Positions 16,077 to 24,299 of a DNA stretch of 64,000 nucleotides are shown in pieces. Position numbers and translations under genes: made by a program. Each line of letters opens with the position of its first letter. Position 1 is the stretch's first letter. The notes under the pieces were generated by a model. It did no database searches. It was given only the letters and a program-made list of their open reading frames with translations, and was not told where the DNA came from. The stretch is from contig NZ_JGYQ01000007.1 in assembly GCF_000741535.1 (NCBI RefSeq), positions 496,001 to 560,000 of the forward strand, written 5' to 3'. Origin of the DNA: Bifidobacterium boum. Its GTDB lineage: Bacteria > Actinomycetota > Actinomycetes > Actinomycetales > Bifidobacteriaceae.

Positions 16077-18146
16077 CTAGCTACGCTGCTGCCACGCGAA
16101 CGGCAGATGCATGAACTCCGGCACCTTGTACCATTTGACCGGGTATCCGGCCCCATGCGTGCAAAACACTGAATCGGGTGTATTCTCCACATCGGATTCG
16201 GGATCGTAGTCCGCCGCGGCAATCACCGCATCCTCGTCGTGGCACGGCCGATAGCCCGCGGATACGCAAGTGAGCGACCCGCGACCATGCGTGTACGCGT
16301 TCACCTCCATCGCGTAATCACGCATCCCCTCGACAGGCGCCTCACCCTCCAGCACAGCCGCCATGCCGTCATTGTCGGGCGGATCGAACGTGCCGCTCAT
16401 CCGCTGGATATCAGCCATCGCATGCCCCACCTGGTCGGCGGGCAGCTCCAAACGGAACCGGTACCACGGTTCAAGTACATGGCAGTGCCCGCCCTGCCGG
16501 GCTTGCATAAGCCCCTCACGGATCGCGCGGTATGTGGCCTGGCGGAAATCCCCGCCCTCCGTATGCTTGTCGTGCGCCCTGCCGGTGAGCAACGTAATCC
16601 GCATGTCGGCAATCGGCGCGCCGATGAGCACACCCAAATGTTCACGCTCACGCATATGCGTCATAATCAGACGCTGCCAGTTGCGGTCAAGCACATCCAA
16701 ACTGCAATCGCTGGCGAATTGGAGGCCGCTGCCACGTTCGAGCGGTTCCAGCAGCAGGTGGACTTCCGCGTAATGGCGCAAGGGTTCGAAATGCCCGACA
16801 CCCTCCACCGGAGCGTCAATCGTCTCGTGATACACAATGCCGCCCCGGTCGAACGTGACTTCGATGCCGAACCGCGTGCGCAGCAGTTCCTGCACGATCT
16901 CCAACTGGACGGCACCCATGAGTTGTATGTGAATCTCCTCAAGCCGCTCAATCCACCGCACGTGCAACAGCGGCTCCTCGTCTTCCAGCTCACGCAACGC
17001 GCCCAACAGCTTGTGCGCGTCCGTACCATCACTGGCGGTGACCGTATAAGTGAGCACCGGTTCCAGCAGCGGATGCGAAGCGTCGGCTTGGGCACCAAGC
17101 CCCTGCCCCGGTATCGTGCCCTGCAATCCGGTCACCGCGCAAACCGTTCCCGCGGGAGCAGACTGGAGCAGGTCGAATTTTGCTCCGGAATACTGGCGGA
17201 TCTGGTCGATTTTCCCGTACGGTTCGATATCGCTTTTCACCGGCAGTTCACCGCCGGCCACTTTCAGCCAGGTAAGCCGATTGTGCTGGGCGTCATGCGA
17301 AACGCGGAAGACGCGGGCGCCGAAATCCTTGTCATGCTGCTTGTTGTAATGCGGCTGCGGGGCATAATTCGCGAGCGTGTCCAGCAGGTAGCGGATGCCG
17401 TGCAGTTGCAGCGCCGACGTCCACAGGCACGGGACGAGCTTGCGTTGTGCGATCATCCGGCTGATGGTCGCAGGGCTGATGCGGCCGGTGTCGCAAAACT
17501 CGTCAAGTGCGGATTCGTCCAACGCGGCGACATCCTCGTCACGCTCCATACGGGAACCGGCATGAGCGTCGGCATCGGAGATGTCATCGGGATTATCGGG
17601 ATTCGCGGGGCGGCTTCCCGCAACGCTGGCAGCACCGTCGGAACCCGCCGTATCGGCGGTATCGCCGGGCCAACCGGCGTCCACACACCGGTCGCCGAAC
17701 CGTCTGCGGATGCCGGCGAGCACATCATCGCGCGATATGCCGGGCGCGAGCGCGTCGATTTTATTGATGACAATGATGGTCGGCACATGGTAGCGTTCCA
17801 GCAGGCGCCACAGGGTCTCGGTATGGCCTTGCACGCCGTCGACGGCCGAGATGACCAGCAGCGCGACATCGAGTACACCCAGCGTGCGTTCCATATCAGC
17901 GGCGAAATCCACGTGCCCGGGCGTGTCGAGCAGGGTCAAGCGCATTCCCGGATAGTCGATGATCGCGTCTTTTGAATAGATGGTGATGCCGCGTCGTTTT
18001 TCCAACGCGTCGGTGTCGAGGAACGCGTCACCGTGGTCAACGCGGCCGAGCCGACGCACCTGACCGCTCACGTACAGCATCGCCTCGGAAAGTGTGGTTT
18101 TGCCCGCATCCACGTGGGCCAGCACGCCCGCGACGATCTGTTTCAT
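16077..18146 (-). CDS. Tet(M/W/O)-like ribosomal-protection translational GTPase
   Basis: This 689-residue EF-G-like GTPase is related to tetracycline ribosomal protection proteins. G motifs: AHVDAGKTT (10-18), RRGITI (G2 threonine about 55), LLDTPGHVDF (73-81) and VINKIDAL (127-133). C-terminal domains include RFGIEVTF and the HWLEPYYRFRL-like CHVLEPWYRFRLELP segment of the Tet family. Tet proteins are about 640 residues. Here an acidic Asp/Gly/Ala-rich insertion (about residues 150-215) interrupts the G domain after the NKID motif. AGGAG lies 4 nt before the ATG at 18146; a second ATG is one codon upstream. Nothing nearby suggests a mobile element, so it looks like a resident chromosomal paralogue. 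Whether it protects against tetracycline cannot be told from sequence. Confidence 0.85.
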   Translation of the reverse strand: MKQIVAGVLAHVDAGKTTLSEAMLYVSGQVRRLGRVDHGDAFLDTDALEKRRGITIYSKDAIIDYPGMRLTLLDTPGHVDFAADMERTLGVLDVALLVISAVDGVQGHTETLWRLLERYHVPTIIVINKIDALAPGISRDDVLAGIRRRFGDRCVDAGWPGDTADTAGSDGAASVAGSRPANPDNPDDISDADAHAGSRMERDEDVAALDESALDEFCDTGRISPATISRMIAQRKLVPCLWTSALQLHGIRYLLDTLANYAPQPHYNKQHDKDFGARVFRVSHDAQHNRLTWLKVAGGELPVKSDIEPYGKIDQIRQYSGAKFDLLQSAPAGTVCAVTGLQGTIPGQGLGAQADASHPLLEPVLTYTVTASDGTDAHKLLGALRELEDEEPLLHVRWIERLEEIHIQLMGAVQLEIVQELLRTRFGIEVTFDRGGIVYHETIDAPVEGVGHFEPLRHYAEVHLLLEPLERGSGLQFASDCSLDVLDRNWQRLIMTHMREREHLGVLIGAPIADMRITLLTGRAHDKHTEGGDFRQATYRAIREGLMQARQGGHCHVLEPWYRFRLELPADQVGHAMADIQRMSGTFDPPDNDGMAAVLEGEAPVEGMRDYAMEVNAYTHGRGSLTCVSAGYRPCHDEDAVIAAADYDPESDVENTPDSVFCTHGAGYPVKWYKVPEFMHLPFAWQQRS

Positions 18147-18264
18147 CATGCTCCTGTCGGTCGGTGGAAAGCGCCGGGCAGTGCCCGACTTCCCCATCCT
18201 AGGACGGCACGGCGTCATCAGCCCGGCGTGACCGATGCAGCGCCATCCCCGCTCTTCCCCCAAC

Positions 18265-18352
18265 CTTCTGCCGACGCTGAGCGACCCCTCAACGTCGGCA
18301 GAAGCAGAAGACCAACCCACTACCGACACTGAGCACGCCCCAGCGTCGGCAG
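18265..18352. repeat. Two copies of the CTTCTGCCGACGCTGAG palindrome family
   Basis: Copy 1 at 18265-18304 is a full palindrome (CTTCTGCCGACG.. / ..CGTCGGCAGAAG). Copy 2 at 18320-18352 is shortened and ends CGTCGGCAG followed by AAAAAGG. They lie between the ileS 3' end and the Tet-like gene. Other copies are at 22143-22181, 44843-44983 and 59574-59708. Confidence 0.8.
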
Positions 18353-18370
18353 AAAAAGGATACAAATGGG

Positions 18371-18428
18371 CGAATCGCACGGACTGGTCACACTGAGTGG
18401 GCTCAGCATGACCAGTCCGTGCGATTCG
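18371..18428 (-). terminator. Very long perfect hairpin at the ileS 3' end
   Basis: A perfect 20-bp stem (18371-18390 with 18409-18428) continues, after a 2-nt internal mismatch, into CTGAG-TGGG-CTCAG. On the minus strand it is followed by CCCATTTGTATCCTTTTT. Between it and the ileS stop lie two further palindromes, AGGGGTT-C-AACCCCT and GCGTTGC-AGGC-GCAACGC. It probably ends ileS transcription. Confidence 0.65.
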
Positions 18429-18509
18429 AGATTGCCACTACGCGGCAAAGCGCGATCCCAGGGGTTCAACCCCTAAGACACCGCGTTGCAGGCGCAACGC
18501 CCTTGGGTG

Positions 18510-21500
18510 TCACGCTTTGGCGACGGTGACCTCGAGCTCCTTGGCGGCGTCGCTCGGCTTGATGTCAAGCGTCGTGGCGAGCGTCTCGTGGGCGATCAGG
18601 TCACGGAACTGCTCGAGCTTCGGCGCGTCCGCTGCGGGGGCGGTCAGGGTCAGCACAATCCGGTCGGCGATATTGAAATCAGCCTCCTTGCGGGCATCCT
18701 GCACGGCACGGACCGCGTCACGCGCGTAGCCTTCGGCCAGCAGATTGTCATCAAGCGCGGTGTCGAGAATCACGAACCCGCCGGACGGCAGGGCCGCGGA
18801 CACCGAATTGGCGGCTTCGGCGGCATCCTGCTCCTCCACGCGGTTGATGACCTCGAACTCACCGGCTTCCAGCGCGATTTCGCCGTTCGGGGTTTCAACC
18901 ACGGGAGCGCCGGTCGCGGCATCCACATGCCATGCACCGGTCTTGGACGCCTTGATGGCGAACTGCACCTGCTTGCCCAGACGCGGGCCGGCGGCACGCG
19001 CGTTGACCTTGAGCTGGTGGATGATCTTCAAGCCGTGTTCAGGCGCATCCTCGAGGGTCGAGAAGTCCACGGACTTCACGTTGAGTTCCGTCTTCAAAAT
19101 CTCGACATAATCCTCGACCGCCTTCGGGTCGGCGACCACGACGGTGAGCTTGCTCAACGGCTGGCGCACGCGAATCTGCTCCGCCTTGCGCAGCGACAGG
19201 CTTGCGGAAACAACTTCACGCACCTGGTCCATCGCCGAGACGAGCGCATCGTTGGCTTTGAGCACGAGCCCGAGTTCCGTAGGCTCGCTGGTCTTCTCGT
19301 CGGCGAGGAACGGCCAATCCGCAAGATGCACCGATTCGCCGCCGGTCAGTCCACGCCACACGGTTTCCGCTTCCATCGGAGCGAGCGGGGCAAGCACCCG
19401 CATGAAGGTTTCCAGCACGGTGTACAACGTGTTGAACGCGTTCTCATCCTCGTTCCAGAAGCGGTCACGCGTGTTGCGGATGTACCAGTTGGTGAGCACA
19501 TCGATGAAATCGGTGACCGCCTCGCACGCGTCGGAAATCGCGAAATCATCCAGCGACTTCTCCACACGCTCAACCAGCAGGCGGGTGCGAGCCAGCAGAT
19601 ACTGGTCCATGCGCGGCAGGCCCTCGACCTCGTCGGCACGCAGACGACGCGCGTCGAAGCCCTTCCCGCCGTTCGCCGCGTTCGCATACAGCGTGAAGAA
19701 GTAGTACGAACTCCACACAGGCAGCATGACCTGACGTACAGTGTCGCGGATACCGTCGGAGGTGACGATGAGATTACCGCCACGCAAAATCGGCGAGCTC
19801 ATGAGGAACCAACGCATCGCATCGGAACCGAATTTGTCGAACACACCGTTGACATCCGGATAGTTGCGCAAATGCTTGCTCATCTTCTGGCCGTCGGAGC
19901 CGAGCACGATGCCGTGGCAGATGACGTTCTTGAACGCCGGCTTGTCGAACAGGGCCGTGGCCATGATGTGCAGCGTGTAGAACCAGCCGCGAGTCTGACC
20001 GATATACTCGACCACATAATCGCACGGGAAGTGCTGTTCGAAGTATTCCTTGTTCTCGAACGGATAGTGGAACTGGGCGAACGGCATGGAGCCGGATTCG
20101 AACCAGCAGTCGAGCACATCGGTGATGCGGTGCATCTGGCTCTTGCCGGTCGGGTCGTCCGGGTTCGGGCGCGTCAGACGGTCGATGTACGGGCGGTGCA
20201 TGTTGATTTCGCCCTTGTCATCACGCGGATAATCGCCGAAATCGGCCTTGAGCTCATCCAACGAACCGTACACATCGACACGCGGATACTTCGGGTCATC
20301 GCTCACCCACACCGGGATCGGGCTGCCCCAGAAGCGATTGCGGGAAATCGACCAGTCTCGCGCGTTGGCGAGCCACTTGCCGAACTGGCCGTCTTTCACA
20401 TTCTCCGGAATCCAGTTGATCTCCTGGTTGTGCTTGAGCAGACGGTCCTTGATCTTCGTGACGGACACGAACCAGCTGGACACCGGTTTGTAGATCAACG
20501 GGGTGCCGCAACGCCAGCAATGCGGATAGGAGTGCACATAGCTCTTCTCCTGGAACAGCAAAGCGCGATGCTCCTCGGGGATGCGGGCGAGCGGACCGTC
20601 ACCGGCACGCAGGTTACGCAAAATCGGCAGGTTCGCGTCGAACACGAACATGCCCTCGTAGTCAGGGGTCAGCGAGTTGAACACGCAGGCTTCGTCAAGC
20701 ACATCCATGGACTTGATGCCCTTGGCGTTGAGCGTGTTCATATCGTCTTCGCCATACGGTGCCTGGTGCACGAGGCCGGAACCTTCAACCGTGTCGACAT
20801 AGTCGGCGGTGAAGATCTGGAACGCGTTCGGGCCGGGGGTGCCACCTTCGGCGAGCGCCTTGTCGTCCGCGAAGTACGGGAAGACCGGCCAGTAACGCCA
20901 GCCTTCCATCTCGGCACCTTTGAGTTCGCGTACGATCTCATAGTCGTCGCCGAGCTCCTTGGCGTAGGCCTCAAGACGCGGCTTGCCGATATAGAACTTC
21001 TTGCCGGCGAACTTGCCTTGCGTCGGGCGCACTTCAACATAGTCGATGTCAGCGCCGACGACGATGGCGAGGTTGGTGGGCACAGTCCACGGGGTGGTGG
21101 TCCAGAACACGGCGTAAGCGTCGTCCTCGTCACGCAGTTTGACGGCCACGGATACGGTGGTGTCCTGCCGATCCTGGTAGACGTCGGCATCCATGCGCAG
21201 TTCGTGGTTGCTCAGCGGTGTGCGGTCCTTCGGGCAGTACGGCAGCACGCGGTAGCCTTTGTAGGCGAGGCCCTTGTCGTACAGCTGCTTGAACGCCCAC
21301 ATGACGGATTCCATGTACGGGGTGTTCAGGGTCTTATACCCGTGGTCGAAGTCCACCCAACGGCCCTGGCGATGCACGTATTCACGCCATTCGTTGGTGT
21401 ATTTGAGCACGGAAGCACGGCAGGCGTCGTTGAACTTGGCGATGCCCATCTTGTTGATGTCGTCGACCGAATCGATGCCGAGTTCCTTTTGCGCTTCGAG

Positions 21501-21842
21501 CTCCGCCGGCAGGCCGTGCGTGTCCCATCCGAACACGCGGTTGACCTTGTGACCCTTCATGGTCTGGTAGCGCGGGATGACATCCTTGGCGTAGCCGGTC
21601 AGCAGGTGGCCGTAGTGCGGCAGGCCGTTGGCAAACGGCGGGCCGTCGAAGAACACGAACTCGTTCTGGCTGTGATCGCCGGTTGGGCGGCGTTCCACGG
21701 ATTTGTTGAAGGTGTCGTCGGTATCCCAATAATCCAGCACGGACTGTTCGAGCTGGGGGAAGTTCGGGTTCGGCGCGACGTTGGCGCTTTGCTCGCCGGT
21801 TGATGCCTTGGGATACACGTGATCGGTGGTTTCGCTCACCAT
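18510..21842 (-). CDS. ileS: Isoleucyl-tRNA synthetase
   Basis: This 1110-residue class Ia synthetase charges tRNA-Ile. The HIGH motif appears as HYGHL (76-80) in GPPFANGLPHYGHLLTG, and KMSKS appears as GQKMSKHLRNYPD around residue 645. The editing domain lies between (for example FWTTTPWTVPTN near 260). The C-terminal extension and overall length fit the longer actinobacterial/eukaryote-like IleS type, which lacks the C-terminal zinc finger of the E. coli enzyme and is often mupirocin-insensitive. The ATG at 21842 follows GAGGAGA and matches the family start; the longer upstream frame is the T-box leader. Expression is predicted to respond to uncharged tRNA-Ile through that leader. Confidence 0.97.
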   Translation of the reverse strand: MVSETTDHVYPKASTGEQSANVAPNPNFPQLEQSVLDYWDTDDTFNKSVERRPTGDHSQNEFVFFDGPPFANGLPHYGHLLTGYAKDVIPRYQTMKGHKVNRVFGWDTHGLPAELEAQKELGIDSVDDINKMGIAKFNDACRASVLKYTNEWREYVHRQGRWVDFDHGYKTLNTPYMESVMWAFKQLYDKGLAYKGYRVLPYCPKDRTPLSNHELRMDADVYQDRQDTTVSVAVKLRDEDDAYAVFWTTTPWTVPTNLAIVVGADIDYVEVRPTQGKFAGKKFYIGKPRLEAYAKELGDDYEIVRELKGAEMEGWRYWPVFPYFADDKALAEGGTPGPNAFQIFTADYVDTVEGSGLVHQAPYGEDDMNTLNAKGIKSMDVLDEACVFNSLTPDYEGMFVFDANLPILRNLRAGDGPLARIPEEHRALLFQEKSYVHSYPHCWRCGTPLIYKPVSSWFVSVTKIKDRLLKHNQEINWIPENVKDGQFGKWLANARDWSISRNRFWGSPIPVWVSDDPKYPRVDVYGSLDELKADFGDYPRDDKGEINMHRPYIDRLTRPNPDDPTGKSQMHRITDVLDCWFESGSMPFAQFHYPFENKEYFEQHFPCDYVVEYIGQTRGWFYTLHIMATALFDKPAFKNVICHGIVLGSDGQKMSKHLRNYPDVNGVFDKFGSDAMRWFLMSSPILRGGNLIVTSDGIRDTVRQVMLPVWSSYYFFTLYANAANGGKGFDARRLRADEVEGLPRMDQYLLARTRLLVERVEKSLDDFAISDACEAVTDFIDVLTNWYIRNTRDRFWNEDENAFNTLYTVLETFMRVLAPLAPMEAETVWRGLTGGESVHLADWPFLADEKTSEPTELGLVLKANDALVSAMDQVREVVSASLSLRKAEQIRVRQPLSKLTVVVADPKAVEDYVEILKTELNVKSVDFSTLEDAPEHGLKIIHQLKVNARAAGPRLGKQVQFAIKASKTGAWHVDAATGAPVVETPNGEIALEAGEFEVINRVEEQDAAEAANSVSAALPSGGFVILDTALDDNLLAEGYARDAVRAVQDARKEADFNIADRIVLTLTAPAADAPKLEQFRDLIAHETLATTLDIKPSDAAKELEVTVAKA

Positions 21843-22066
21843 ATTCTCCTCGACTGGCTGGTTGATATTGCCACGAGGACGACGGAGCTTGCGCTTGCGC
21901 CGCGGTACCACCTCGCTTGCCGTGTACCGCCGGGTTGCCGGCTGTGCGCGACCGCTTGTGTCCGGCTGTGTCGGGCCGGACCCGTCGGTTCTACTGGGGG
22001 CTTGGCTGATGCCGTGCCCTGTTCTTCCGAAGGCTCCCCGCTGATGACGGATCATCGCCACATACA
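21843..22066 (-). promoter_or_regulatory. T-box leader controlling ileS
   Basis: On the minus strand, TATCAT (22073-22078) is a plausible -10. The leader then has a specifier hairpin GATGATCCGTCATC with the Ile codon AUC at 22050-22052, the conserved actinobacterial GGGGAGCCTTCGGAAGAAC segment, and the T-box motif GAGGTGGTACCGCGG at 21900-21914 (complement). The ileS ribosome binding site GAGGAG is only about 50 nt further, with no terminator hairpin and U-run between. This points to translational control, as known for actinobacterial ileS T-boxes. Confidence 0.88.
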
Positions 22067-22142
22067 GCCGCCATGATAGCACCGCGGGCGGGACGACCGA
22101 GCGACTCACAGCGAACACGCGATTCGACGCCACCCTCCCCTG

Positions 22143-22181
22143 TTTCTACCGACGCTCAGCAGCACTTCAGCGTCGGCAGAG
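22143..22181. repeat. Palindrome-family copy
   Basis: TTTCTACCGACGCTCAGC.. / ..CAGCGTCGGCAGAG is one copy of the dispersed palindrome family. It sits between the ileS promoter and the ABC exporter 3' end. Confidence 0.75.
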
Positions 22182-22185
22182 GCAG

Positions 22186-22244
22186 AAAAACCCACCGGCT
22201 GCTTACGCTGACAGTGAGTTGAGCGTAGGTAGACGGTGGGTTTT
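22186..22244 (-). terminator. Intrinsic terminator of the exporter operon
   Basis: The outer stem AAAACCCACCG / CGGTGGGTTTT (22187-22197, 22234-22244) encloses a second stem CTTACGCT / AGCGTAGG. The minus strand ends in GGTGGGTTTTTCTG, a classical U-run, 16 nt past the stop of the second exporter gene. The inner part looks like a diverged palindrome-family copy. Confidence 0.8.
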
Positions 22245-22259
22245 CTGGCTGTTGTCGCG

Positions 22260-24299
22260 TTACTCGAGTTCGAGCGCTCCGGTGTACAGCTGGTAATATT
22301 CGCCACGCTGGGCGATGAGCTCGTCATGGTTGCCGCGTTCGATGATCCGACCATGGTCGAGTACCATGATCACGTCCGCATTGCGGACAGTGGACAGCCG
22401 GTGCGCGATCACAAACACCGTGCGACCCTTCATCAAGGCGTCCATACCTGCCTGCACGACTTCCTCGGTACGGGTGTCGATCGAGCTGGTCGCTTCGTCC
22501 AGAATCATGGCGGGCGGGTCCGCCACGGCGGCGCGCGCAATCGAAATCAGCTGGCGCTGGCCCTGCGACAGACCGGAACCGTCGCCGGAAAGCACGGTGC
22601 TGTACCCTTCCGGCAGCATACGGATGAACCCGTCGGCGTTCGTCAGCTTCGCGGCCTCAATGCACTCCTCGTCGGTCGCGTCCAGACGCCCGTAGCGGAT
22701 GTTGTCCATCACGGTGCCGGTGAACAGGTTCACGTCCTGCAACACGATGCCGAGCGAACGGCGCAGATCCGGCTTGCGGATGTTCCGCACGTCAATGCCG
22801 TCATACAGGATCTGACCTTCCTGAATATCGTAGAAGCGGTTGATGAGGTTCGTGACCGTGGTCTTGCCCGCACCCGTCGCACCGACCAGCGCGATCTTCT
22901 GCCCCGGCTTGGCGAACCATGTGATGTCGTGCAACACCGGCTTGGACGGGTTGTATCCGAAGGTCACGTCGGTGAAGCGCACATCACCACGCAGCAGCGT
23001 GTACCGGCCGTCCGGCGACGTGATTGCGCTTTGCTTGGCTTTGGCGGCGACCTCACGGGCCTGGCCACGCAGTTTGGCGGCCGCGGCAAGCGAGCGTGTA
23101 CCGTCATCATCCGCCGTCCGCTTCCACGCCCAGTGTTGTGTCTCCTTGTCGGTTTCCGTCATCGTGTGCCCGTCTTCGCCAAGCTCCACGTTGACCAGCG
23201 TGACCGTACCGTTGTCAGCTTCCACCGGTTCGTCCATCAGCGCGAAGATGCGTGAAGCGCCGGCGAGCGCCATCATGACCATCGTGAACTGCATGGAAAC
23301 CTGGCCGAGCGGGTTGATGAAGCCGCGTGACAGGGTCAGCATGGCGATCACGGTGCCGAGTGTCATGGTGCTTGCGCCGCCGAAACCGAAGTTATGCATG
23401 CCGGACAGACCGGCCCACGCGCCGAGGACCGCGGTGATGACGTACAGCAGGTAGCCAGAGTTGTTCACGATCGGCATGGTGATGTTGCCGTAGGTGTTGG
23501 CCTGGGCTGCGGCGTCGAACAGTTCCTCGTTGCGGCGGTCGAATTCGCGTTGTGTGGCGTCCTCATGGTTGAACACCTTGATGACCTTCTGTCCGTTGAC
23601 CGATTCTTCGACGAATCCGTTGACATCGCCGAGCATGCGCTGTTGGCGTACGAACTGGATACCGGAACGGGCGACCAGCTTGTTGACCAGCACGAACAGG
23701 ATGATCGCGAATACGAGGGTGAACAGCGCGAACGGCACGGACAGCCACATCATCGCGATCAGGGATGCGAGCGCGGACAGCAGCGAGGCGAACATCTGCG
23801 GGAAGGACTGCGAGATCGCCTGCCGCAGGGTGTCGGTGTCGTTGGTGTACCGGCTCATCACGTCGCCGTGTTCGTGGGTGTCGAAGTAGCGGATCGGCAG
23901 ACGCTGCTGGTGGGCGAACATGTCATCGCGGATTTTCTTGAGTGTGCCCTGCTCGATGTCGATGATCAGCCAGCCCCACAGCCACGCGCAGAACGTGCCG
24001 ACCGCGTACATGATGGCGAGCATGGTGAGCGCACGGATCAGTGGCCCCCAGTCGGGGTGGGTGGCAGAGACCAGCGGGATGATGTACGTGTCGACGAGCC
24101 GCTGCAGGAACGCGATGGACAGCGCTTGTGTGGCGGCGGACACGATGATGGACAGGACAACGATGGTCAGACGTACCGGGTATTGGGCGATGTAGCCCCA
24201 GAGCCGTTTGATGGTACCGCGGGGGACTCTCGTGCGCGGCTTGCGGCCTGATGCATCGGCAGGCTGTTCGGCGTGTTGCGTGGTGTTCTGCGTGCTCAT
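22260..24299 (-). CDS. Heterodimeric ABC exporter subunit, canonical-site partner
   Basis: This 679-residue half-transporter has a six-helix exporter domain followed by an ATPase domain. Walker A is GATGAGKTT, the signature GLSQGQRQLISIARA, Walker B MILDEATSSID with the catalytic glutamate, and the switch histidine is in IAHRLSTV. About 60 mostly hydrophilic residues between the membrane domain and the ATPase (near 360-425) make it longer than its partner. Its start overlaps the upstream exporter gene by 4 nt (ATGA). The two form a BmrCD/EfrAB-like drug or lipid exporter under an upstream MarR regulator. The substrate is unknown. Confidence 0.92.
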   Translation of the reverse strand: MSTQNTTQHAEQPADASGRKPRTRVPRGTIKRLWGYIAQYPVRLTIVVLSIIVSAATQALSIAFLQRLVDTYIIPLVSATHPDWGPLIRALTMLAIMYAVGTFCAWLWGWLIIDIEQGTLKKIRDDMFAHQQRLPIRYFDTHEHGDVMSRYTNDTDTLRQAISQSFPQMFASLLSALASLIAMMWLSVPFALFTLVFAIILFVLVNKLVARSGIQFVRQQRMLGDVNGFVEESVNGQKVIKVFNHEDATQREFDRRNEELFDAAAQANTYGNITMPIVNNSGYLLYVITAVLGAWAGLSGMHNFGFGGASTMTLGTVIAMLTLSRGFINPLGQVSMQFTMVMMALAGASRIFALMDEPVEADNGTVTLVNVELGEDGHTMTETDKETQHWAWKRTADDDGTRSLAAAAKLRGQAREVAAKAKQSAITSPDGRYTLLRGDVRFTDVTFGYNPSKPVLHDITWFAKPGQKIALVGATGAGKTTVTNLINRFYDIQEGQILYDGIDVRNIRKPDLRRSLGIVLQDVNLFTGTVMDNIRYGRLDATDEECIEAAKLTNADGFIRMLPEGYSTVLSGDGSGLSQGQRQLISIARAAVADPPAMILDEATSSIDTRTEEVVQAGMDALMKGRTVFVIAHRLSTVRNADVIMVLDHGRIIERGNHDELIAQRGEYYQLYTGALELE

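Noticed and set aside
16239..17975. 578-residue open frame on the plus strand
   Set aside because: Antisense to the Tet-like GTPase; no family features.
16077..18146. Acquired tetracycline resistance on a mobile element
   Set aside because: No transposase, integrase, conjugation gene or composition change around it.
18486..21803. 1105-residue open frame on the plus strand
   Set aside because: Exact antisense shadow of ileS; composition rich in Arg, His and Val with no domain and no ribosome binding site.
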